Assembly (NCBI GenBank): GCA_028820215.1
Contig: JAPPKD010000048.1
Span: forward strand, 1-17,089
Direction of reading: 5' to 3'
Source of the DNA: Spirochaetaceae bacterium
Lineage (GTDB): Bacteria > Spirochaetota > Spirochaetia > SZUA-6 > Bin103
Length of the DNA: 17,089 nucleotides
Part shown: positions 1-6,728 of the stretch, in pieces
Layout: each line of letters begins with the position of its first letter
Position numbering within the stretch: the first letter of the stretch is position 1
Translations under genes and position numbers: made by a program
Notes under the pieces: generated by a model
What the model was told of the DNA's origin: nothing
Seen by the model: only the letters and a program-made list of their open reading frames with translations
Database searches by the model: none

Positions 1-73
1 GTCGCCCCATGATCCCAACCTGCCTCAAACCGTCCGCCCCGGCTGAATAGTTACTCCTCGGGAATATTGATTG

Positions 74-98
74 GCCCCTCGTGGGGCGCCGACACCCC
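74..98 (-). promoter_or_regulatory. Two overlapping stem-loops downstream of the first permease
   Basis: Read on the minus strand, 98-83 can form a six-pair stem (GGGGUG with CGCCCC, one G-U pair) closed by a UCGG tetraloop. The adjoining 87-74 can form GCCCC/GGGGC around ACGA. The two share the CGCCC(C) segment, so only one can form at a time. They lie between the permease stop at 146 and the left edge. No U-tract follows, so this is not a standard intrinsic terminator. A role in processing or attenuation before a downstream binding-protein gene is inference. Confidence 0.3.
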
Positions 99-125
99 GA
101 ACCCCGGAGTGGCATGGTCGTAATT

Positions 126-137
126 CGGTCCGGACCG
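126..137. repeat. Perfect 12-bp palindrome just after the permease stop
   Basis: CGGTCCGGACCG reads the same on both strands and sits 9 bp past the stop of the permease gene ending at 146. In RNA it could extend the stem-loop cluster at 74-98. No function can be assigned; GC-rich DNA makes short palindromes fairly common. Confidence 0.3.
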
Positions 138-145
138 CATCGATG

Positions 146-1075
146 TCATCCCTTTACCGCTCCCAGCATGATGCCTTTCACGAAGTAGCGCTGGATGAAC
201 GGGTAGACCGCGATGATGGGTCCGATGGAAACGAACAGAAGGGCCGCCTTGACCGTTTCCGCGGTGATGTTGCGCACCTCGCGCTCCTCGAACAGCTCGA
301 GCTCCGAGGTCTGATTCTCCACCAGGACGCGGCGGAGCAGCACCTGCAGGACGGTCTTGTCCTTCTCGGGCGTGAATATCAACGGAAAGAACCAGTCGTT
401 CCAGTGCGCCACCGCCGCCCACAGGGCCACCGTCGCCACGACCGGCGCGGACAGCGGGACGACGATGCGGAACAGGACGTCCGTCAGCGTCGCGCCGTCG
501 ATCGTCGCGCTCTCGGTGAGCTCGGCCGGAATCTCACGGAAGAAGTTGCGCATGATGATGATGTAGAAGGCGTTCGCCAGCGCGGGAAGGAACCATACCA
601 GCCGCGAGTTGAGCAGCCCGAGCTGCTTGTACCAGAGATAGGTCGGCATCAGTCCGCCCGAGAAGAACATCGTGAAGATCATGAAGAACGTGATGATCTT
701 GATGCCGGGCAGCGTTCGGTCCGCCAGGCCGAAGGCGGCGATGAAGCTCACCAGCAGGATCGAGCCGGTGCCGACGATCGCCTTGTACAGCGAGTTGAGG
801 TAGGCCGTGCCGATGATGCCGCTGTCGAACACCTTCCCATAGTTTTCGAGCGTCATCTCGCGCGGCCAGAGCTTCACCCGGTCCAGGATGGATGCTTCCG
901 GCGTGTTGAACGAGTCGACGAACAGGTACCAGAAGGGATAGACGATCGACAGGGCGAACGCCACCATCCCCAGGTGGATGACGGCCACCAGCAACCGGTC
1001 CGCGAGCGTCCGCTCCCCTGACCGGCTCGCGGTCAGCCGCGCGACAGCCCCGGGTGTGGCGGCGGCATCACTCAT
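146..1075 (-). CDS. ABC sugar transporter permease, LplC/YtcP type (leftward locus)
   Basis: This is an inner-membrane permease of a binding-protein-dependent carbohydrate importer, the LplC-like partner of the LplB-like protein encoded just upstream. It has 309 residues with several hydrophobic segments. The cytoplasmic EAA loop that contacts the ATPase lies at about residues 186-209 (ELTESATIDGA...). The C-terminus ends in the family-typical VYPFIQRYFVKGIMLGAVKG. The ATG at 1075 was chosen because it gives exactly the 309-residue length of the paralogue at 3206-4135. A GTG at 1099, directly after the upstream stop, would add eight residues. The start lies inside a 14-bp triplicate. The same strand holds only 145 bp more before the edge, so the expected binding-protein gene would lie outside. 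No ATPase gene is adjacent. By eye roughly three quarters or more of residues match the paralogue, so family assignment is firm; the substrate is unknown. Confidence 0.93.
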   Translation of the reverse strand: MSDAAATPGAVARLTASRSGERTLADRLLVAVIHLGMVAFALSIVYPFWYLFVDSFNTPEASILDRVKLWPREMTLENYGKVFDSGIIGTAYLNSLYKAIVGTGSILLVSFIAAFGLADRTLPGIKIITFFMIFTMFFSGGLMPTYLWYKQLGLLNSRLVWFLPALANAFYIIIMRNFFREIPAELTESATIDGATLTDVLFRIVVPLSAPVVATVALWAAVAHWNDWFFPLIFTPEKDKTVLQVLLRRVLVENQTSELELFEEREVRNITAETVKAALLFVSIGPIIAVYPFIQRYFVKGIMLGAVKG

Positions 1076-1111
1076 GTCCCTACACTCATGTCCCAACACT
1101 CATGTCAGGGT
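1070..1111. repeat. Three tandem 14-bp repeats at the permease-permease junction
   Basis: Units begin at 1070, 1084 and 1098, each starting ACTCATGTC; the first two read ACTCATGTCCC(T/A)AC and the third diverges after nine bases. On the coding (minus) strand each unit offers an ATG, preceded in two of them by GGGAC. Only the ATG at 1075 is in frame with the downstream permease. The array covers the stop codon at 1102-1100 and the next start. Confidence 0.8.
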
Positions 1112-2062
1112 ATAGCTCCCCGCGTGCCCCAGCCTCTTGACGAACCAGTTCGCCCCCACCAGCGCGATCAGGCCGACCAGGTTCTGGAACAGTCCGGCCG
1201 CGGTCGCGAAGCTGTAGCGGAAGTCCTGCAGTCCCATGCGATAGATATAGGTGCCGATGATGTCACCGACCTCGTAGACGAGCGGATGGTAGAGGTTGAA
1301 GATCTGATCGAAGCCGAGCTCCAGCACGTTGCCGAGCTGGAGCAGGAACATGATGACGATGACGAAGGTGATGGACGGCACGGTGATGTAGCGCATCTTC
1401 TGTATACGGCCCGCGCCATCGATCTCGGCAGACTCGTAGAGCGATGGGTCGATGCTCGAGATCGCAGCCAGGTAGATGATCGATCCCCATCCAATGCCTT
1501 TCCAGATGTCCGAGACCAGTATGATGCCCAGGAACCATCCCGGCCGCTGCAGGAACAGGATGGGCGTGTCCATGCCGGCCAGCTCCGCCAGCAGGTTCAT
1601 CGGTCCCTGTGCCGAGGTGAGCGGCCTGATCAGGCTGGCCACCACGACCCACGACAGAAAGTGCGGCAGGTAGCTGATGGTCTGCACCACGCGCTTGAAC
1701 CGCATGTTCACGATCTCGTTGAGCAGCAGCGCGAACAGGATGGGCGTGAAGAAGGCGATGCCCATGCGCAGAACGACGTTGATGAACACGGTATTGCGCA
1801 GCACGCGGAAGAAGTCCGGAGCGGTGAACAGCCGCTCGAAATACGTCCACCCGGCCCACGGACTGCCGAACAATCCGCCCGAGACAGTGAATTTCTTCCA
1901 GGCCAGCACGAGTCCGGCCATCGGCACGTAACGGAACACGAAGAACAGAACTATCGCCAGCACCAGGAGGAGATAACGCTCCTTGTACTTCAGAAAGGTG
2001 GCACCGAATCCCCGTTTGCCGAGCGCGTACCCGGACACCGGAGATGCGCCGGTCTCCGACAT
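1100..2062 (-). CDS. ABC sugar transporter permease, LplB type (leftward locus)
   Basis: This inner-membrane permease is the LplB-like half of a carbohydrate importer and is encoded first in the leftward operon. From ATG 2062 it has 320 residues. A basic N-terminus (FLKYKERYLLL) precedes the first membrane segment and the typical RYVPMAG motif. The conserved TISYLPHFLSWVV lies at about 128-140, and the EAA loop is at about 209-229 (YESAEIDGAGRI...). A second in-frame ATG at 2083 would add seven residues. I prefer 2062 because the length then matches the paralogue at 2239, and because GGGACATG also precedes the start of the next gene. The stop at 1102-1100 falls within the 14-bp repeat that leads straight into the LplC gene, so the two are surely co-transcribed. 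About four in five residues match the paralogue at 2239-3192 by eye. Confidence 0.93.
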   Translation of the reverse strand: MSETGASPVSGYALGKRGFGATFLKYKERYLLLVLAIVLFFVFRYVPMAGLVLAWKKFTVSGGLFGSPWAGWTYFERLFTAPDFFRVLRNTVFINVVLRMGIAFFTPILFALLLNEIVNMRFKRVVQTISYLPHFLSWVVVASLIRPLTSAQGPMNLLAELAGMDTPILFLQRPGWFLGIILVSDIWKGIGWGSIIYLAAISSIDPSLYESAEIDGAGRIQKMRYITVPSITFVIVIMFLLQLGNVLELGFDQIFNLYHPLVYEVGDIIGTYIYRMGLQDFRYSFATAAGLFQNLVGLIALVGANWFVKRLGHAGSYTLT

Positions 2063-2094
2063 GTCCCGCCCATGCTTGGGCATCTGCCGACCGC

Positions 2095-2100
2095 TGTCAA
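2095..2100 (-). promoter_or_regulatory. Possible -35 element for the leftward permease operon
   Basis: The minus strand carries a perfect TTGACA at 2100-2095. Seventeen bases further on the best -10 candidate (AAGCAT) matches only three of six consensus positions, and no extended -10 is evident. The placement fits transcription starting just before ATG 2062 and would make the ATG at 2083 unlikely as the start. This is a weak call. Confidence 0.25.
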
Positions 2101-2130
2101 GGAAGCGGCGAGGAATCGCACCCGCCGCCT

Positions 2131-2148
2131 GCCATCAGGCCTGACGGC
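2131..2148. promoter_or_regulatory. 18-bp near-perfect palindrome, candidate shared operator
   Basis: GCCATCAGG/CCTGACGGC has eight of nine base pairs complementary, with a perfect TCAGGCCTGA core. It lies close to the midpoint of the non-coding gap between the divergent permease genes starting at 2062 and 2239. Position, length and symmetry fit a site for a dimeric sugar-responsive repressor (LacI- or GntR-like) controlling both operons. No regulator gene is present in the window, so the protein is unknown. Confidence 0.5.
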
Positions 2149-2238
2149 CGCCGGCCCCTCTGCCCGGTGCGACAACCGGATGAGCCGCGGCACCGTTCTC
2201 CTTGTCAGCCTCCGCCGGACCTGACAGACTCGCACGCC

Positions 2239-3192
2239 GTGGCTCAACCGGCCGTGCCGAGCGCCGCGCTGCCCCGGCGCGGCATGCTCGCGACCTTCGA
2301 CAAGTACAAGGAGCGCTACCTGCTCCTGCTCCCCGCGCTGCTGCTCTTCGTCGTCTTCCGTTACGTACCGATGGCGGGGATCGTGCTGGCGTGGAAGCAG
2401 TTCAACGTCACCCTGGGCCTGTTCGGGAGCCCCTGGGCCGGCTGGAAGTATTTCGAGCGGCTGCTGGACGCCCCCGACTTCTTCCGCGCGCTGCGCAACA
2501 CGCTGTTCATCAACGGCGTGCTGCGCATGGGCATCGCCTTCTTCATGCCGATCATCTTCGCCCTGCTGCTGAACGAGATCGCCCATCTGCGCTTCAAGCG
2601 CGTGGTGCAGACGATCAGCTACCTCCCCCACTTCCTGTCGTGGGTGGTGGTGGCCAGCATGATCCGGCCGCTGACCGCCAGCAACGGCCCGCTCAACCTG
2701 CTGGTGGAGGTGCTGGGCGGCGAGGTGCCGGTGCTGTTCCTGCAGCGTCCGGGATGGTTTCTGGGCATCGTCCTGGTCTCCGACATCTGGAAAGGGATCG
2801 GCTGGGGCTCGATCATCTACCTGGCGGCGATCTCCGGCATCGATCCCGGGCTCTACGAGTCGGCCGAGATCGACGGCGCGGGACGGCTGCAGAAGATGTG
2901 GCACATCACCCTGCCCTCCATCACCTTCGTGATCGTCATCCTCTTCCTGCTGCAGCTCGGCAACATCCTGGAGCAGGGCTTCGACCAGATCTTCAACCTG
3001 TACAACCCGCTGGTGTACAGCGTCGGCGACATCCTGGACACCTACATCTACCGCATGGGACTGGAGGAGCTCCGCTACAGCTTCGCCGCCGCCGCCGGCC
3101 TGTTCCAGAACCTGGTCGGGCTGATCGCGCTGGTGGCCGCGAACCTGTTCGTCAAGCGCCTGGGGCAGGCGGGCTCCTACTCGCTGACGTGA
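2239..3192 (+). CDS. ABC sugar transporter permease, LplB type (rightward locus)
   Basis: This inner-membrane permease opens the rightward operon and is the close paralogue of the gene at 1100-2062. It shows the same landmarks: KYKERYLLLL, FRYVPMAG, LFGSPWAGW, TISYLPHFLSWVVVAS, and the EAA loop YESAEIDGAGRLQKM about two thirds along. It ends in GQAGSYSLT, matching GHAGSYTLT of the paralogue. The start is uncertain. GTG at 2239 gives 317 residues and aligns best with the paralogue's N-terminus; ATG at 2284 would give a protein 15 residues shorter. Neither has a convincing Shine-Dalgarno sequence. The open frame reaches back to 2044, but that part overlaps the divergent gene and does not look like protein. 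The next gene follows after 13 bp. Function is import of a sugar or oligosaccharide of unknown identity. Confidence 0.92.
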   Translation: MAQPAVPSAALPRRGMLATFDKYKERYLLLLPALLLFVVFRYVPMAGIVLAWKQFNVTLGLFGSPWAGWKYFERLLDAPDFFRALRNTLFINGVLRMGIAFFMPIIFALLLNEIAHLRFKRVVQTISYLPHFLSWVVVASMIRPLTASNGPLNLLVEVLGGEVPVLFLQRPGWFLGIVLVSDIWKGIGWGSIIYLAAISGIDPGLYESAEIDGAGRLQKMWHITLPSITFVIVILFLLQLGNILEQGFDQIFNLYNPLVYSVGDILDTYIYRMGLEELRYSFAAAAGLFQNLVGLIALVAANLFVKRLGQAGSYSLT

Positions 3193-3205
3193 CCGGACGG
3201 ACCCG

Positions 3206-4135
3206 ATGTCGGAAGCGCTGACGCCCGACGCCGGCGCGCAGAGCCGCTCCGCCGGCCTGCGCCGCCGATCGCTGGAGGACCGGCTGGTCGTTGCGCTCAC
3301 CTACACCGTGATGGTGCTGTTCGCGCTGTCGATCCTGTACCCGTTCTGGTCGATGCTGGTCGACTCGTTCAACACCCCGGCCGCATCCGTGCAGGACCGC
3401 CTCAAGCTGTGGCCGGCGGAGATGACGCTGGTCAACTACGAGCAGGTGTTCGGCAACGCCATCCTGGGCACCGCCTACCTCAATTCCGTGTTCAAGAGCG
3501 CGGTGGGCACGGCGGTGATCCTGCTGGTCAGCTTCACGGCGGCGTTCGGCCTTGCCGACCGGACGCTCCCCGGCATCAAGGCAATCACCTTCTTTATGGT
3601 GTTCACGATGTTCTTCTCCGGCGGCCTGATCCCGACGTTCCTGTGGTACAAGCAGCTCGGCCTGCTCAACACCCGCGTCGCCTGGATCCTGCACCTGGCG
3701 GTGAGCGCCTACTACATCATCATCATGCGGAACTTCTTCCGCGAGATCCCCCAGGAGATGACCGAGAGCGCCACCATCGACGGCGCCAGCCTGGCGCAGG
3801 TGCTATTCCGGATCATCGTGCCCCTGTCGATCCCGGTGGTGGCGACCGTGGCGCTGTGGGCGGCGGTCGCGCACTGGAACGACTGGTTTTTTCCTCTGGT
3901 ATACACCCCGCGCCGCGACCTGACCGTGCTGCAGGTGCTGCTGCGCCGGGTGCTGATCGAGAACCAGGTGACCTCGGAGCTGGAGCTGATGCACGACCTG
4001 GACATCCGCAACATCACCGCCGAGACGGTGAAGGCGGCGCTCCTGTTCGTTTCCATCGGGCCGATCGTGCTGGTCTACCCGTTCATCCAGCGCTATTTCG
4101 TGAAGGGCATCATGCTGGGCTCGGTCAAGGGCTGA
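3206..4135 (+). CDS. ABC sugar transporter permease, LplC/YtcP type (rightward locus)
   Basis: This is the second permease of the rightward importer, 309 residues, the same length as its paralogue at 146-1075. It has the family landmarks YPFWSMLVDSFNTP, TFFMVFTMFFSGGLIPTFLWYK, and an EAA loop at about 186-209 (EMTESATIDGASLAQV...). The C-terminus is VYPFIQRYFVKGIMLGSVKG. ATG 3206 follows a GGACGGA-like ribosome site and lies 13 bp after the stop of the LplB-type gene, which implies co-translation of a heterodimeric channel. The binding-protein gene follows after 59 bp. Compared with the leftward copy, the third codon positions look more strongly G/C, so the two copies have drifted in composition as well as sequence. 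Confidence 0.94.
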   Translation: MSEALTPDAGAQSRSAGLRRRSLEDRLVVALTYTVMVLFALSILYPFWSMLVDSFNTPAASVQDRLKLWPAEMTLVNYEQVFGNAILGTAYLNSVFKSAVGTAVILLVSFTAAFGLADRTLPGIKAITFFMVFTMFFSGGLIPTFLWYKQLGLLNTRVAWILHLAVSAYYIIIMRNFFREIPQEMTESATIDGASLAQVLFRIIVPLSIPVVATVALWAAVAHWNDWFFPLVYTPRRDLTVLQVLLRRVLIENQVTSELELMHDLDIRNITAETVKAALLFVSIGPIVLVYPFIQRYFVKGIMLGSVKG

Positions 4136-4194
4136 CGGAGGAGCTGGCTCTGATACGATGCCGCAACCATTCTCGACCTGAGGAGTAGAGACAG

Positions 4195-5778
4195 ATGAGA
4201 GAGACGACGAGAACCGCGCTGCGCCTGTCGGCCGCGGTGGTGGTACTGCTGGCGCTGTCGGCGACGGCGTTCGGCTCGGCGGAAACGGAGACGGCCGCCG
4301 ACGAGAGGCTGACGATCAGCCTGATCTCGTTCACGCCGCGCGGCACGACGTTGAGCCCGGACACGTGGACGGAGCTGTGGCTCGAAGAGCGCTACGACGT
4401 GAACCTGGAGCCGTGGTACGACATCGACGCGTACGACTCGGCCGCCATCAAGGTCCGCCTGGCGACCGGCGACCTGCCCAACATCGGCGCCTGTCAGGGG
4501 TCGATCGGCGAGTGCGTCGACACGGGCATGGTCCGGGAAGTGCCCCGCGAGATGATCATGGAGCACATGCCCAACTGGATGCGGTGGCAGGAGCACTACA
4601 CCGGCGACCAGAAGTGGGGGCGAACGACCGTCGACGGCGTCAACTACGCGATCCCGACCGCCCTGTCGATGGCGTCCACCGGTCAGGTGATCGGCTTCCG
4701 CGCCGACTGGATGCGCGCCGTGGGCCATGAGCCGGAGCCCGTGCCCGACCGCGACTTCTTCCGCGGTCCCGACAGCTTCGCCGAGATCGAGGAGCTGCTG
4801 CTGAAGTTCCGCAACGCCGATCCCGACGGCGACGGCAACAAGAACTCCTACGGATACATGGTGTGGAAGAACAACGCAGACTTCCAGCGCACGGTGCTGC
4901 CCAACCTGTTCGGCTCGTACGGCATCCAGTTGCACGTCTGGGACGTGCGTGACGGCAAGGGCTACTACTCGCTGGTGGACCCCAACTACCGGGACGCGCT
5001 GATCTACGTCAACACCTGGTGGGAGCAGGAAATCATCCACCCCGACACGCCGACCGCCGTGCGCGCCGACGTGGTGCGGGCAATGGCCAACGACGAGTTC
5101 GGGTCGTGGTCGGAGCTGGACGCCTGGCAGTCGAACTACGGGGCAGGCCCGTGGGGAGCCCTGCGCGACTCCCATCCCGACGCCGACATCGCCTACTCGA
5201 TCACTCCCGTGGGACCCACCGGCGGACGCGGCACCTGGTACCGCAACCCCAACTGGGGGCCGGTCACGATCGGCGCCGGCACCAGCGATGAGCAGCTCAT
5301 CAAGATCATGGAGATCCTGGAGAGCCAGTTCTCGGACGCCGAGTCGTACGCCCGCGTCTTCTACGGCGGCGAGCAGGGCGAGACGTGGCAGATCGACGAG
5401 AACGGCTACCACGTCGCCATCCCGGGCACGGGCGCTTCCAAGGACGGCGCCACGGGGGCGCTGCTCGGCGTGCGCATGATCAGTCCGGCGCACATCGTGC
5501 CGCCGGTCGACAAGGTGTACATCGCGCCGAACCGGCACGCGCTGCAGTCGTGGATCGAGTCCCACCAGACGCCCGGCCCGGGCATCGGCTTCCGGCCGTC
5601 CTGGAACGAGGATGAGCGCGCCTTGGCGGGCAACCTCAAGACCATCGAGCAGGAATTCGCCTGGAGGGGGCTCACCGGCGCGATCGACATCGCCGCCTCG
5701 TGGGACGGCTACGTGCAGGACATGATGGACGCCGGCCTGGCGCAGCTCCTGGAGTCGCTGGCCAACAAGGGCATGTAA
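4195..5778 (+). CDS. Extracellular solute-binding protein of an LplBC-type sugar importer
   Basis: This exported receptor captures the substrate and delivers it to the permease pair encoded just upstream. It has 527 residues, the usual size for the large LplA/LipO-like binding proteins. A Sec signal peptide is clear: basic start (MRETTRTALR), hydrophobic run to about residue 22, and a cleavage region around SATAFGSA (22-29). There is no lipobox cysteine, so it is probably periplasmic and soluble rather than a Gram-positive-style lipoprotein. An acidic loop DPDGDGNKNSYGY at about 209-221 resembles the EF-hand-like calcium loop common in this family. The sequence is rich in Trp and Tyr, as expected for stacking against sugar rings. 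AGGAG at 4181-4185 lies nine bases before ATG 4195. The oxygenase gene follows after 11 bp. Identity of the sugar cannot be read from the sequence. Confidence 0.92.
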   Translation: MRETTRTALRLSAAVVVLLALSATAFGSAETETAADERLTISLISFTPRGTTLSPDTWTELWLEERYDVNLEPWYDIDAYDSAAIKVRLATGDLPNIGACQGSIGECVDTGMVREVPREMIMEHMPNWMRWQEHYTGDQKWGRTTVDGVNYAIPTALSMASTGQVIGFRADWMRAVGHEPEPVPDRDFFRGPDSFAEIEELLLKFRNADPDGDGNKNSYGYMVWKNNADFQRTVLPNLFGSYGIQLHVWDVRDGKGYYSLVDPNYRDALIYVNTWWEQEIIHPDTPTAVRADVVRAMANDEFGSWSELDAWQSNYGAGPWGALRDSHPDADIAYSITPVGPTGGRGTWYRNPNWGPVTIGAGTSDEQLIKIMEILESQFSDAESYARVFYGGEQGETWQIDENGYHVAIPGTGASKDGATGALLGVRMISPAHIVPPVDKVYIAPNRHALQSWIESHQTPGPGIGFRPSWNEDERALAGNLKTIEQEFAWRGLTGAIDIAASWDGYVQDMMDAGLAQLLESLANKGM

Positions 5779-5789
5779 GGACAGACCCT

Positions 5790-6728
5790 TTGCCGGAGCC
5801 GGGCGCACGGTCGCGCGGGGTCGAAGCGCTGCAGGGGACCTACGAGCGCCAGGGGTACGTCACCGTGCCCGGCGCCGTGTCCGAGGCAGTGCTCCGGCCG
5901 GCAACCGGGTTGCTGGAACGGGCGGTCGGCGATCTGGCCGAGCGCCTGCATGGCGAAGGCAAGGTCGCCGACACCCGCCGCGACAGCCCGTTCCTGACCC
6001 GCCTGGCCGACCTGGACCCGACCGGCCGGCTCGACTTGCCGATCGGCTGGGGCGGGCTGGCCAGAACCGAGGAGTTCTTCCGCATCGCCACATGCCCGGC
6101 GGTGCTGGACGTGCTGGAAGCCCTCCTGGGCCCCGAGATCACCTATCTGTGGAGCTTCCAAATCCGCTGCAAGCTGCCGGAGGCGTTCGCCGGCAACCGG
6201 CTGCGCCACCTGCATTGGCACCAGGACGCGCAGTACTTCAACAGCGCCACGCGCATCCCCACGCACCGGCTGCACATCGTCACCGCGTGGGTGCCGCTGG
6301 TGGACGTTGACGAGGAGAACGGCTGCCTGTGGGTGATCCCGGGGAGCCACCGCTGGGGCCTGCAGAACGGCGCCCGCGATGAGGACGGCAACATGCGCAG
6401 CGCGCAGGAGGTCATCGAGCGCGGAACGCCGGTGCCGCTGGTGCTGCGCCGCGGCGACCTGGCGGTGTTCTCCAACCTCACCTACCACTGCAGCGAGTTG
6501 AACCGCACGCGTACGGTGCGCTGGAACGTGGACCTGCGCTACATGCCCACGCCGGCGCCGAACGGCGCCGCGGAGACCGACGGGCTGGCTCGCGATTACC
6601 TGCGGGAGTTCGGCGAGACCGAAGGCCGGCTGCGACCCTTCCCGGTGCGGAGCGCCGACCTGCGGGTGGTCCCGGCATCATGGAACGACCACGTCACCCG
6701 CTATCAACAAGGAAAGATGGATTCATGA
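5790..6728 (+). CDS. Phytanoyl-CoA dioxygenase (PhyH)-like Fe(II)/2-oxoglutarate oxygenase
   Basis: This is probably a cytoplasmic non-haem iron oxygenase that couples 2-oxoglutarate decarboxylation to oxidation of a small molecule. With the TTG start at 5790 it has 312 residues. The metal-binding facial triad is visible: His144 and Asp146 in HWHQDAQYF, and His233 in TYHCSELNRT. Arg244 (TRTVRWNVDLRY) is the likely 2-oxoglutarate anchor. GCLWVIPGSHRWG (178-190) is a typical family stretch. The TTG was chosen because AAGGA at 5777-5781, overlapping the binding-protein stop, sits eight bases upstream, and because no ATG or GTG is suitably placed. The stop overlaps the next start as ATGA. PhyH-like proteins act on many substrates, so a sugar-derived or linked compound imported by this operon is inference only; acyl-CoA activity should not be assumed. 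Confidence 0.88.
   Translation: MPEPGARSRGVEALQGTYERQGYVTVPGAVSEAVLRPATGLLERAVGDLAERLHGEGKVADTRRDSPFLTRLADLDPTGRLDLPIGWGGLARTEEFFRIATCPAVLDVLEALLGPEITYLWSFQIRCKLPEAFAGNRLRHLHWHQDAQYFNSATRIPTHRLHIVTAWVPLVDVDEENGCLWVIPGSHRWGLQNGARDEDGNMRSAQEVIERGTPVPLVLRRGDLAVFSNLTYHCSELNRTRTVRWNVDLRYMPTPAPNGAAETDGLARDYLREFGETEGRLRPFPVRSADLRVVPASWNDHVTRYQQGKMDS

Noticed and set aside
1..10. Start of a binding-protein gene on the minus strand (ATG at 10-8)
   Set aside because: Only three codons are in the window and the upstream ribosome site is unconvincing, so it cannot be supported although the operon order would predict such a gene.
2044..2238. N-terminal extension of the rightward LplB-type permease back to 2044
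   Set aside because: The added 65 residues are Pro/Arg-rich, overlap the start of the divergent permease and contain the candidate operator. The paralogue has no such extension.
1990..3300. A 436-codon minus-strand frame across the divergent gap
   Set aside because: It runs antisense to the permease at 2239-3192, and its Gln/Arg/Asp-rich translation is a mirror of membrane-protein codons. The same kind of shadow appears opposite the other permeases.
4093..5808. A 571-codon minus-strand frame opposite the binding-protein gene
   Set aside because: It lies antisense to a gene with clear signal peptide and family motifs, and its translation has low-complexity Val/Arg/Asp/His composition.
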